This document shows, piece after piece, positions 16,759 through 24,266 of a stretch of 64,000 bases of DNA. The DNA is taken from positions 367,999 to 431,998 of the forward strand of contig NZ_LDCP01000003.1 in NCBI RefSeq assembly GCF_001021555.1. Reading direction: 5' to 3'. The translations under genes were made by a program, and so were the position numbers. This DNA comes from Aurantiacibacter marinus. Its GTDB lineage: Bacteria; Pseudomonadota; Alphaproteobacteria; Sphingomonadales; Sphingomonadaceae. Every line of letters begins with the position of its first letter. The stretch's first letter is position 1. The notes beneath the pieces are model-generated. The model saw only the letters and a list, made by a program, of their open reading frames with translations, was not told the DNA's origin and made no database searches.

Positions 16759-17184
16759 ATGCGGAGCATGGAAGTGGAAAATAATCCGACATGGATGGCA
16801 GTCGTCGCCCTGGCTTTATTTGACGAGGCGGGGCGCATGCTGATGCAGCAGAGACCTATTGATCGGCATCACGGCGGGCGATGGGAATTCCCGGGAGGGA
16901 AGGTGGAAAGCGGCGAAACTCCGCGGTCCGCGCTGGTGCGGGAGATTGAAGAGGAGCTGGCACTTTCGTTGAGTCCAGCGCTGCTCCAACCAGGCCCATT
17001 CGCGGAAGAAGTGGGCGATCGGCACATTGTCCTGTTTCTTTACACGTCGCGCCAGCTGTGCGGTGATCCTGTTGCACATGACGGACAGAACTGGGGTTGG
17101 TTTGCGCCAGCCAAGGCCGAACAGCTCGATTTGGCTCCGATGGACCGGGCATTGCTACGACAAATCGCGGCTTTCGCACCATAG
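16759..17184 (+). CDS. mutT: NUDIX hydrolase, MutT-type 8-oxo-dGTP diphosphatase
   Basis: ~141-aa NUDIX protein, likely removing oxidised dGTP from the nucleotide pool. The NUDIX box is complete: GGKVESGETPRSALVREI followed by EEEL (G-x5-E-x7-RE-x2-EE-x-L). The N-terminal block VALALFDEAGRMLMQQRP and the WEFPGGK approach to the box are typical of MutT. The start is uncertain: ATG at 16759 and ATG at 16768 are both in frame, neither with a strong ribosome site. It is transcribed divergently from the third flp gene, whose start is only ~68 bp away. Confidence 0.9.
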   Translation: MRSMEVENNPTWMAVVALALFDEAGRMLMQQRPIDRHHGGRWEFPGGKVESGETPRSALVREIEEELALSLSPALLQPGPFAEEVGDRHIVLFLYTSRQLCGDPVAHDGQNWGWFAPAKAEQLDLAPMDRALLRQIAAFAP

Positions 17185-17231
17185 GGCCTTGCCAAGCATA
17201 GCGGCCCCCCTTATGTGCCCGCCTCTCAAGT

Positions 17232-17308
17232 GCGCCCGTAGCTCAGCTGGATAGAGTACCTGACTACGAATCAGGGGGCCGGAGGTTCGAATCCTTCCGG
17301 GCGCACCA
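17232..17308 (+). tRNA. tRNA-Arg (anticodon ACG)
   Basis: 77 nt with encoded CCA (17306-17308). The acceptor stem GCGCCCG pairs with CGGGCGC. The anticodon arm CTGACTACGAATCAG shows ACG in the loop, and the T arm contains GGTTCGAATCC. ACG, read as ICG after deamination, decodes CGU/CGC/CGA arginine codons. Confidence 0.97.
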
Positions 17309-17347
17309 ATAAAGGCCATCCTTCGCCAGAAGGGTGGCCTTTATTGG
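17307..17347. terminator. Long palindromic terminator of tRNA-Arg
   Basis: CCAATAAAGGCCA (17307-17319) pairs perfectly with TGGCCTTTATTGG (17335-17347), with an inner CCTT/AAGG stem around a 6-nt loop. The left arm begins inside the tRNA's CCA end, so it folds right after the mature tRNA. Only short T-runs follow. Confidence 0.75.
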
Positions 17348-17462
17348 TTCTGCCAAGCAGATATTCCCTGATCCTGTCGGCTTCGGTCTGTAAATTCCCA
17401 GCGTATGGAACTTTGGTGCGGGCAAACCCGTTGGTTAGCCAAACACAGATCAGGAGAATTTT

Positions 17463-17948
17463 ATGAGCACCGACATTTTTTCCCGCCTCAAGGAAGATCA
17501 CGAAAAACACCGCGCAATTCTGGACAAGCTTGCCGAAACCAGCGGCGACACTGAAGAGCGGCGCGAGCTGTTCGAGAAGTTTACGCTGGAAGTAAAAGGC
17601 CATGCCGCTGCAGAGGAGCAGGCGCTGTATTCGACAATGCTCCGCAAGCCCAAATCGACAGATGACACGCGGCATTCTGTCGCAGAGCATCATGAACTGG
17701 AAGAACTGCTGAATGATCTGGCTGCGACGGATATGTCGTCGCCCGCATGGATGGCGAAGTTCAAGACACTAGACCATGACTACCGCCACCACATCAACGA
17801 AGAAGAGGAAGACCACTTTCCCGACTTCGACAAGCTCTTGACCGACGAAGACCGTGAGCACATGCGCAGTGTCTTCGATCGCAGAAAAAAGGCGGAAAAG
17901 GCAGATGCCGAAATGACGCCAGAAAAGATGGAAGACGCCAAGGACTGA
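17463..17948 (+). CDS. Hemerythrin HHE cation-binding domain protein
   Basis: 161-aa cytoplasmic four-helix protein of the bacterial hemerythrin-like family, with a probable non-heme di-iron centre. Candidate ligands are spaced as expected: His13 and His16 (EDHEKH), KGHAAAEEQAL, AEHHELEEL, and the C-terminal LDHDYRHHINEEEEDHFP block. The last ~25 residues are a charged Lys/Glu tail. Homologues sense or store oxygen, NO or iron; which applies here cannot be told. GGAGAATTTT ahead of the ATG is a good ribosome site. It is followed 37 bp later by the phospholipase D-like gene. Confidence 0.9.
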   Translation: MSTDIFSRLKEDHEKHRAILDKLAETSGDTEERRELFEKFTLEVKGHAAAEEQALYSTMLRKPKSTDDTRHSVAEHHELEELLNDLAATDMSSPAWMAKFKTLDHDYRHHINEEEEDHFPDFDKLLTDEDREHMRSVFDRRKKAEKADAEMTPEKMEDAKD

Positions 17949-17985
17949 TCCTTCGCGTGTTTGAATTATCGGTCCGGAGGGGCGT

Positions 17986-19521
17986 TTGAACGAAATCGCA
18001 GACCGGGTCGAAGGGTTCGACGATGAATCGACAGAGGCGGGCGTGTGGCGGTATGCTCACGCCCGCCGCGTTCGTGTGGTGATCGACGGGGAAGACTATT
18101 TCGATCTGATCCAGCAGGCCATGTTGAAGGCGCGCCAGCGAATACTGCTGATCGGGTGGGATTTCGACACCCGCATCCACCTCAGTCGTGGCCGCCGCTG
18201 GTGGCAAAAGGGCTGGAAGCGGGATTATCCCTCTCGCCTTGGCAGCTTCATCCTCTGGCTCAACCGTCATCGCCCCGATCTGGAAATCCGGATTCTGAAA
18301 TGGAGCTATGGCGTCCTGAAGTTCCTCGGGCGTGGCTCCATGATGATTGATCTCGCGCGGTGGTGGCCGCACCGGAAGATCGATTTCAAATTCGATACCA
18401 ATCATCCCGTTGGCTGCTCCCACCATCAGAAGATCGTAGTGATCGATGATGATTTCGCAGTGTGCGGCGGAATCGATCTGACTGGCGGACGCTGGGACAC
18501 GCGTGAGCACCAGGATAATGATCGGCGCCGGAAACATCCGAACAAAGCCCCGTATGATCCCTGGCACGATGTGACGATGATGATGGAGGGCGACGTGGCA
18601 GGCGCGCTTGATCAGCTTGGCCGGCAGCGCTGGATTGCTGCCGGAGGTGAAGCCTTGAAGCCTCCTGAATCCGATCCGGGCAGTGCTTGGCCGGATGGAC
18701 TGGAGCCGCATTTCGAGAATATCGAAGTCGGTATTGCCCGCACTCGCGCTGCGCATGACGGGATGCCCAAGATAGACGAAGTGGAGCAGCTTTTTGTCAA
18801 ACAGATCGCTGCAGCGAAGCAGTTTGTTTATGCAGAAAACCAGTATCTGACTTCGCGAACGATATGTGAGGCAATTGCGAAGCGCTTGCAGGAGGAAGAT
18901 CCGCCGGAGTTCATCTTCGTCATGCCGAAAGCTGCCGAAGGCTGGTTGGAAGAACAGGCCATGTCACCGGCGCGTGCGCAGCTGGTGCAGGCCCTGGAAG
19001 AACTCGATTCCAAAGATTGCTTTCACCTTTATGTGCCGTACTCCAAAGAAACGCCGATATACGTTCATGCCAAGCTGACCATAATCGATGACCGCGTGCT
19101 GCGGATTGGTTCTGCGAATATGAACAACCGGTCTATGGGGCTGGATAGCGAATGCGATGTATTCATTGATTGTGACCGGCCGGGCAACGACAACGCCCAG
19201 CCGACGATAACCATGCTGCGGCATTCCTTGCTCGCCGAACACCTGGGAATTCGCGAAGAAACCGTGCCGGAGCTGGTAGAACGATATGGATCGATGGCGG
19301 CGATGATTGAGGCTGCCGGTGATAGGGCTCACCGACATCTGGAGCCGTTTCACCCGCATGTGGACGAAGGCTTTATGGCTGATCTGGCAGGGCGCCAGAC
19401 CTTTGATCCGGAAGAGCCGGAAGAGCTGTTTGAAATCCGCAAGCCTCGCCATGGCCTTTTTCGTGCCGGCAGCCTATTGGCAAAAGCCCGTACGAAATTG
19501 AGCAGAAAGTCTAAGCGCTGA
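17986..19521 (+). CDS. Phospholipase D-like protein with two HKD motifs
   Basis: 511-aa soluble PLD-superfamily protein. HKD1 is HQKIVVID (His147, Lys149, Asp154) and HKD2 is HAKLTIID (His361, Lys363, Asp368), followed by GSANMNNRSMG. Two complete motifs suggest an active phosphodiesterase or transphosphatidylase. There is no membrane anchor, so it is closer to eukaryotic-like PLD than to membrane-bound cardiolipin synthases. The start is TTG at 17986, supported by GGAGG at 17976-17980, 5 nt away. Its stop is 1 nt from the folE ATG, so the two are translationally linked. Confidence 0.88.
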   Translation: MNEIADRVEGFDDESTEAGVWRYAHARRVRVVIDGEDYFDLIQQAMLKARQRILLIGWDFDTRIHLSRGRRWWQKGWKRDYPSRLGSFILWLNRHRPDLEIRILKWSYGVLKFLGRGSMMIDLARWWPHRKIDFKFDTNHPVGCSHHQKIVVIDDDFAVCGGIDLTGGRWDTREHQDNDRRRKHPNKAPYDPWHDVTMMMEGDVAGALDQLGRQRWIAAGGEALKPPESDPGSAWPDGLEPHFENIEVGIARTRAAHDGMPKIDEVEQLFVKQIAAAKQFVYAENQYLTSRTICEAIAKRLQEEDPPEFIFVMPKAAEGWLEEQAMSPARAQLVQALEELDSKDCFHLYVPYSKETPIYVHAKLTIIDDRVLRIGSANMNNRSMGLDSECDVFIDCDRPGNDNAQPTITMLRHSLLAEHLGIREETVPELVERYGSMAAMIEAAGDRAHRHLEPFHPHVDEGFMADLAGRQTFDPEEPEELFEIRKPRHGLFRAGSLLAKARTKLSRKSKR

Positions 19522-19522
19522 A

Positions 19523-20131
19523 ATGACAAATGTTGTGGACCCCAACAGCGATGAAGCGCGCGGCAAGTCGCCGGTACCAGAGCATGTGCAGGACGCGATC
19601 CGCACCCTCATCAGTTGGTCTGGCGATGACCCCGAACGTGAAGGCCTGATCGATACGCCAAAGCGGGTTGCAAGGGCTTGGCTGGAGTATTGTCAGGGCT
19701 ATCAGGAAGATCCCGCTGTTCATCTGTCCCGCGTGTTCAATGAAGTGGGTGGCTATGACGAAGTCGTCCTGCTCAAGGACATTCCTTTTCAAAGCCACTG
19801 TGAACATCACATGGCGCCGATCACCGGCAAGGCTGCCATCGCCTATTTGCCGAAAGACAAGGTTGTGGGCATTTCCAAACTGGCGCGGGTGCTGAACGGC
19901 TATGCACGGCGTTTGCAAATCCAGGAAAGACTGACCGCCGAAGTGGCGCAGTGCATCTGGGATAACCTCCAGCCTCATGGTGTTGCCGTAGTGATCGAGG
20001 CGCAGCATGGCTGCATGACCGGCCGCGGAGTTCGCACGCCCGGGGTGGGTATGATCACCAGCCGCCTGCACGGCTGTTTCCTGGAAGACCACCGGAGCCG
20101 CAAGGAAGTGCTCAGCCTGATGGGCTATTGA
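19523..20131 (+). CDS. folE: GTP cyclohydrolase I
   Basis: 202-aa enzyme converting GTP to 7,8-dihydroneopterin triphosphate, first step of folate synthesis. Visible marks: ERxGLIDTPKRVARAW-type N-terminal block, FQSHCEHHMAPITGKA with the zinc-binding Cys and His, KLARVLNGYARRLQIQERLT, and QHGCMTGRGVRTPG with the second zinc Cys. Length is normal for the homodecameric type IA enzyme. It begins 1 nt after the PLD-like gene's stop and is probably cotranscribed with it. Confidence 0.97.
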   Translation: MTNVVDPNSDEARGKSPVPEHVQDAIRTLISWSGDDPEREGLIDTPKRVARAWLEYCQGYQEDPAVHLSRVFNEVGGYDEVVLLKDIPFQSHCEHHMAPITGKAAIAYLPKDKVVGISKLARVLNGYARRLQIQERLTAEVAQCIWDNLQPHGVAVVIEAQHGCMTGRGVRTPGVGMITSRLHGCFLEDHRSRKEVLSLMGY

Positions 20132-20176
20132 GAGTAACTTCTTCTGGCGTAAAGATTTAGAATTGAAGGAACATAC

Positions 20177-21469
20177 ATGACCGCTTTGTACGTAAGGGGT
20201 GGGCAGAAGCTCAAAGGCAAGATTGAGCCATCGGCAAACAAGAATGCCGTCTTGCCCGTTTTGTGCTCCACACTTTTGAGCGATGCGCCGATAATGCTGC
20301 GCAACGTACCGGAGATCACCGACGTTACGCGTATCCATGCGTTTTTCAGCGATCTTGGCAGCACGGTAGAGTGGGACAAGGACGCAAAAACGTTCAGGAT
20401 CGATCACTCGACCATACCTTCGGGCGCGAAGGCCAAATTGCCGCAGGCGATGCGCGCTTCGATCATGATGATCCCCGGCCTGCTGTCGCGCTTGGGCGAG
20501 GCGCGGCTGGAACATGAAGTGAAGGGCTGCACACTCGGCGCGCGCGAGATCGACCCGCACGTCGCCGTGTTCAAGGCCTTTGGTGCTGAAGTGTCCTACG
20601 AACAGAAAGACATCGTCTTCAGCAATGCACGGCGCGGCGATGGCACACGCATGTGGCTGGAATACGCTTCTGTCACCACGACCGAAAACTTCATCATCAG
20701 CGCGTTGACGGCAAATGGCACCAGCCAGATCGTGAACGCTGCGTGTGAGCCGCACGTGCAGGAAATGTGCACCTTCCTGGAAGCGATGGGCGCGGTGATC
20801 CGGGGCAAGGGCACTTCAATGGTGTCCATCGACGGCTGTAAGGAATTCAAGCCGGTCGATTACACTTTCGTCGAGGATTTCCACGAAATTGCTACATTCA
20901 TGGCGCTGGCGGCGGTGACTGGAGGCGATATATCCGTGCGTAATACGCGGCCAGAGGATTTCATGCTGATCGACCGCACGTTCGAGAAATTCGGCGCGCA
21001 TGTGGAGCATAAGGATGGCTGGTCGCGACTTGATGCGCCGGAACAGCTGGTTGTGCAGCAAAACTTTACCAGCCACATCACAACCAAGGTGGAGGCCGCG
21101 CCTTGGCCATATATCCCTGCCGATTTGCTGCCGATTTTTATTGCACTGGGTGTGAAAGCACGCGGACAGACGATGTTCTGGAACAAGGTGTATGAGGGCG
21201 GGCTGACATGGCACACGGAACTCAGCCTGTTCGGCGCGCACACTTTGCTTTGCGACCCGCATCGCCTGATTACCTTCGGCGGGGACAAGCTGGTCCCGGC
21301 AACTGTGACCAGCCCGTATATCATCCGGGTTGCGATCGCGATGCTGATGGTGGCTGCATCCATCGATGGCGAGTCCACCATCCTTGACGCAGACCCGATC
21401 CGCCGCGCGCACCCAAACTTTGTCGACAATATCGACAGTTTGGGCGTCGATGTCCGGTGGGAGGACTAA
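20177..21469 (+). CDS. murA: MurA-family enolpyruvyl transferase (divergent UDP-GlcNAc 1-carboxyvinyltransferase)
   Basis: 430 aa, two-domain EPSP synthase/MurA fold. MurA's UDP-GlcNAc/PEP site elements are present: Lys22-Asn23 (SANKNAV), MRASI (92-96), Cys118 in KGCTLGARE (equivalent to the fosfomycin-target Cys115), and an Asp316 in PADLLP (equivalent to Asp305). However several normally constant blocks differ: the DRIE-type motif is DFHEIAT (234-240), and the NRF-MH-PEL block reads NKVYEGGLTWHTEL. It is therefore either a divergent MurA or a paralogue acting on another nucleotide-linked substrate. GAAGGAA precedes the ATG; it lies 45 bp after folE. Confidence 0.8.
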   Translation: MTALYVRGGQKLKGKIEPSANKNAVLPVLCSTLLSDAPIMLRNVPEITDVTRIHAFFSDLGSTVEWDKDAKTFRIDHSTIPSGAKAKLPQAMRASIMMIPGLLSRLGEARLEHEVKGCTLGAREIDPHVAVFKAFGAEVSYEQKDIVFSNARRGDGTRMWLEYASVTTTENFIISALTANGTSQIVNAACEPHVQEMCTFLEAMGAVIRGKGTSMVSIDGCKEFKPVDYTFVEDFHEIATFMALAAVTGGDISVRNTRPEDFMLIDRTFEKFGAHVEHKDGWSRLDAPEQLVVQQNFTSHITTKVEAAPWPYIPADLLPIFIALGVKARGQTMFWNKVYEGGLTWHTELSLFGAHTLLCDPHRLITFGGDKLVPATVTSPYIIRVAIAMLMVAASIDGESTILDADPIRRAHPNFVDNIDSLGVDVRWED

Positions 21470-21607
21470 GGCGCGATCTAAATTACTGCAATTGCAGAGA
21501 TTTGCATTCCTCTTTTGCTGCGCCAATTTGGCAGGTGATTGGTGAGCCTTGAGTATTTTTACTTAAGTGGATATTCGTACTCCTCCAAAACAATAGGGGG
21601 AATAGTT

Positions 21608-22021
21608 ATGAAGAGAATTCTTGCATTTGCTTGCATTGCTTCGCTTGCGGCCTGTTCGGGATCTGAAGAGGCGGCCGAACCTGCGGCGCAAGAAGAAATC
21701 GCGGTAGAAGAAGTGGCTTTCGATCCAGCCGCACTTTCTACAGCGGAGGAATCAGCTGGCACATATGATCTTGTGTATGCTGACGGTTCGATTGGCGAAA
21801 TCACCTTGACCGGCGATGGCAGCTTCTCATTCACAATGGGTGACGAGACTTCGACTGGCACGTTCGAAATGCCGGGAACGGGCAAGTATTGCTACACTGT
21901 CGAAAGCGGAAGCGCGGCAGATGGCTGCTTCACAAATAGCGCCCTGAACGAGGATGGCACATGGCTATCAACCAATGACGAGAACGGTGACGTAACGATT
22001 GTCTCGCTCCGCGAGGGCTGA
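21608..22021 (+). CDS. Small acidic lipoprotein of unknown function
   Basis: 137 aa. MKRILAFACIASLAACSGS is a lipoprotein signal peptide with lipobox LAAC. The mature chain begins with a Glu/Ala-rich linker, then a beta-rich domain with GTYDLVYADGSIGEITLTG and FTMGDETSTGTFEM repeats and a Cys pair (KYCYTV, DGCFT) that could form a disulfide. No family recognised. An AGGGGGA ribosome site at about 21595-21601 supports the ATG at 21608. A strong bidirectional terminator follows. Confidence 0.75.
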   Translation: MKRILAFACIASLAACSGSEEAAEPAAQEEIAVEEVAFDPAALSTAEESAGTYDLVYADGSIGEITLTGDGSFSFTMGDETSTGTFEMPGTGKYCYTVESGSAADGCFTNSALNEDGTWLSTNDENGDVTIVSLREG

Positions 22022-22041
22022 GTAATCTGTTTCGCGCATGA

Positions 22042-22077
22042 AAAAGGCCCGCAAGGATTGTTCCGTGCGGGCCTTTT
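22042..22077. terminator. Bidirectional intrinsic terminator
   Basis: AAAAGGCCCGCA (22042-22053) pairs perfectly with TGCGGGCCTTTT (22066-22077) around a 12-nt loop. A/T runs on both sides let it end both the lipoprotein gene (plus) and the peroxiredoxin gene (minus). Confidence 0.9.
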
Positions 22078-22098
22078 CTATTATCGTTCGTTGCTTGA

Positions 22099-22578
22099 TC
22101 AGAGCTGGCCGAGCATCGTTTCCGCGTTGGAAACGCTGAATTCGCCGGGGCCTTCGACATTGATCTCGCTCACGACACCGTCATCGACGATCATCGAATA
22201 ACGGTTCGAACGTGTACCCATGCCGTAGGCGGAGAAATCGGCATCGAGGCCGAGCGCCTTGGCGAAATCTGCGCTGCCATCTGCAAGCATCGTAATGTCG
22301 CCTGCGCTGTTGGATTCCTTCCATGCGTTCATCACGAAAGCATCGTTCACCGCGGTGCAGGCGATTTCGTCTACGCCCTTGGCCTTCAGATCAGCAGCAT
22401 GATCGACATAGCCAGGCAGGTGCTTGGCCGAACACGTCGGTGTGAAAGCGCCGGGTACGGCAAACAGCGCAACCTTGCGGCCAGCGAAAAACTCAGCCGA
22501 ACTGACCTTTTGCGGGCCTTCAGCGGTGGCCTTCACCAAGTCTACTACGGGCAGCTTGTCGCCTTTTGAAATCGTCAT
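22099..22578 (-). CDS. Peroxiredoxin, Prx5-like (AhpC/TSA superfamily)
   Basis: 159-aa thiol peroxidase. The peroxidatic cysteine is Cys49 in VPGAFTPTCS (PxxxTxxC), and KHLPGYVDHAADLKAKGV plus RSNRYSMIVDDGVV are typical of the Prx5 group that reduces H2O2 and organic peroxides. A second Cys at ~73 (EIACTAV) could act in resolution; many bacterial members use glutathione/glutaredoxin, which would fit the glutathione reductase elsewhere in the window. It shares a 190-bp divergent region with ahcY. Confidence 0.93.
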   Translation of the reverse strand: MTISKGDKLPVVDLVKATAEGPQKVSSAEFFAGRKVALFAVPGAFTPTCSAKHLPGYVDHAADLKAKGVDEIACTAVNDAFVMNAWKESNSAGDITMLADGSADFAKALGLDADFSAYGMGTRSNRYSMIVDDGVVSEINVEGPGEFSVSNAETMLGQL

Positions 22579-22767
22579 ACTGTGTGTTCCTCCACATCAT
22601 TGGTGTTGCTCAGATAAGCGTGGAACGATGTTACGCAAGGATAGTGCCCGTTGCACCGCACAAAAGTGGGGGTTTACGGTTTGATCCGCCCCGACTATGG
22701 CCCGCAGTATATCGGCGTTGCACGGAGCCCCGGCGACGCTTCATCCGAATAGACAGGAGAAGTGCCC

Positions 22768-24180
22768 GTGGCTGACGCTGCATTCAACGACTATATCATC
22801 AAGGATATCACTCTGGCTGATTATGGCCGTGCTGAAATCAACATTGCCGAAACCGAAATGCCGGGGCTGATGGCCACGCGTGAGGAATTTGGCGAAACCA
22901 AGCCGCTGTCCGGCGCGCGGATCACCGGTTCGCTGCACATGACGATCCAGACTGCGGTACTGATCGAAACACTCACCGCTCTGGGTGCAGAAGTACGCTG
23001 GGCAACCTGCAACATCTTTTCGACACAGGATCACGCTGCCGCCGCAATGGCCGCTGGCGAAATTCCGATTTTCGCGGTGAAGGGTGAAAGCCTTGCCGAT
23101 TATTGGGATTATGTCGGCAATATTTTCGATTGGGAAAATGATGGCGATGGCACGACCGCCAACCTCATCCTGGACGATGGCGGCGATGCGACCGCGTTCG
23201 CGCTTTGGGGTGCCCGCATCGAAGCTGGCGAAGAAATGCCGGATCCGACCAATGACGAAGAAATCGAAATGCAGCGCGCGCTGAAGGCGTTCCTGAAAAA
23301 GAAGCCGGGCTACCTCACGGCCACGGTGAAGAACCTGAAGGGTGTTTCGGAAGAAACCACTACGGGCGTCCACCGCCTCTACTCGCTTTCAAAGGCGGGC
23401 AAGCTGCCTTTCCCGGCGATCAATGTGAACGACAGCGTGACCAAGTCGAAGTTCGACAACCTTTACGGCTGCCGTGAATCGCTCGTCGATGCCATCCGCC
23501 GCGCTACCGATGTGATGTTGAGCGGCAAGGTCGCTTTCGTTGCCGGATACGGCGATGTCGGCAAGGGTTCCGCACAATCGCTGCGCGACGGCGGCGCTCG
23601 TGTTCTGGTCAGCGAAATCGATCCGATCTGCGCCTTGCAGGCGGCGATGGAAGGTTATGAAGTCACCACGTTGGAAGACGCTGTGACCCGCGCTGATATC
23701 TTCGTGACCACGACGGGCAACGAAGATGTCATCACCGCCGATCACATGAAGGCGATGAAGCCCATGAGCATCGTGTGCAACATCGGCCACTTCGATTCCG
23801 AAATCCAGATCGGCGCGCTCAGCAATTACGAGTGGACCGAACTGAAGCCGGGTACGGATCTGGTGAAGTTCCCCGATGGCAAGCAGATCATCGTGCTCGC
23901 CAAGGGTCGCCTGGTGAACCTTGCTTGCGCAACTGGCCACCCCAGCTTTGTGATGAGCTGTTCCTTCACCAATCAGGTGATGGCGCAGATGGAACTGTGG
24001 GACAACGCCGACAGCTATAAGAACGACGTTTATGTTCTGCCCAAGCATCTCGACGAGAAGGTCGCTGCGCTCCATCTCGAAAAGCTTGGCGTGAAGCTGA
24101 CCAAACTGAGCAAGCAGCAAGCCGATTACATCGGCGTGCCGCAAGAAGGCCCGTTCAAGCCCGAGCATTACCGCTACTAA
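22768..24180 (+). CDS. ahcY: S-adenosylhomocysteinase
   Basis: 470-aa NAD-dependent enzyme splitting S-adenosylhomocysteine into adenosine and homocysteine, relieving product inhibition of methyltransferases. Visible: [14 protein letters not shown] substrate block, [23 protein letters not shown], the NAD-binding [11 protein letters not shown], and the C-terminal [11 protein letters not shown] ending with the conserved Lys/Tyr. The GTG at 22768 is preferred over GTG 22762, because AGGAGA (22755-22760) is then 7 nt away. No riboswitch of the known SAH type was recognised upstream. A GC-rich terminator follows. Confidence 0.97.
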   Translation: MADAAFNDYIIKDITLADYGRAEINIAETEMPGLMATREEFGETKPLSGARITGSLHMTIQTAVLIETLTALGAEVRWATCNIFSTQDHAAAAMAAGEIPIFAVKGESLADYWDYVGNIFDWENDGDGTTANLILDDGGDATAFALWGARIEAGEEMPDPTNDEEIEMQRALKAFLKKKPGYLTATVKNLKGVSEETTTGVHRLYSLSKAGKLPFPAINVNDSVTKSKFDNLYGCRESLVDAIRRATDVMLSGKVAFVAGYGDVGKGSAQSLRDGGARVLVSEIDPICALQAAMEGYEVTTLEDAVTRADIFVTTTGNEDVITADHMKAMKPMSIVCNIGHFDSEIQIGALSNYEWTELKPGTDLVKFPDGKQIIVLAKGRLVNLACATGHPSFVMSCSFTNQVMAQMELWDNADSYKNDVYVLPKHLDEKVAALHLEKLGVKLTKLSKQQADYIGVPQEGPFKPEHYRY

Positions 24181-24188
24181 TCTGATTG

Positions 24189-24212
24189 GCCCCTCCCGTA
24201 ATTGGGAGGGGC
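24189..24212 (+). terminator. Intrinsic terminator of ahcY
   Basis: GCCCCTCCC (24189-24197), 6-nt loop, GGGAGGGGC (24204-24212), then TATTCAT. It separates ahcY from the divL operon. Confidence 0.8.
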
Positions 24213-24266
24213 TATTCATACCGCGCCCATTGCATCCCGGCGCGCGCTCACATAGCTGACAAAGCA

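Noticed and set aside
16692..16838. N-terminal extension of the third pilin
   Set aside because: The extra residues do not resemble a prepilin leader, and the GTG at 16691 has a good ribosome site.
17271..17693. 140-codon minus-strand frame overlapping tRNA-Arg
   Set aside because: Its C-terminus is translated from the tRNA (a typical RPEGFEPPAP artefact) and it opposes the hemerythrin gene.
22579..22767. Possible SAH or SAM riboswitch upstream of ahcY
   Set aside because: No match to the conserved core of the known SAH or SAM-II classes could be seen; the gap is unstructured by eye.
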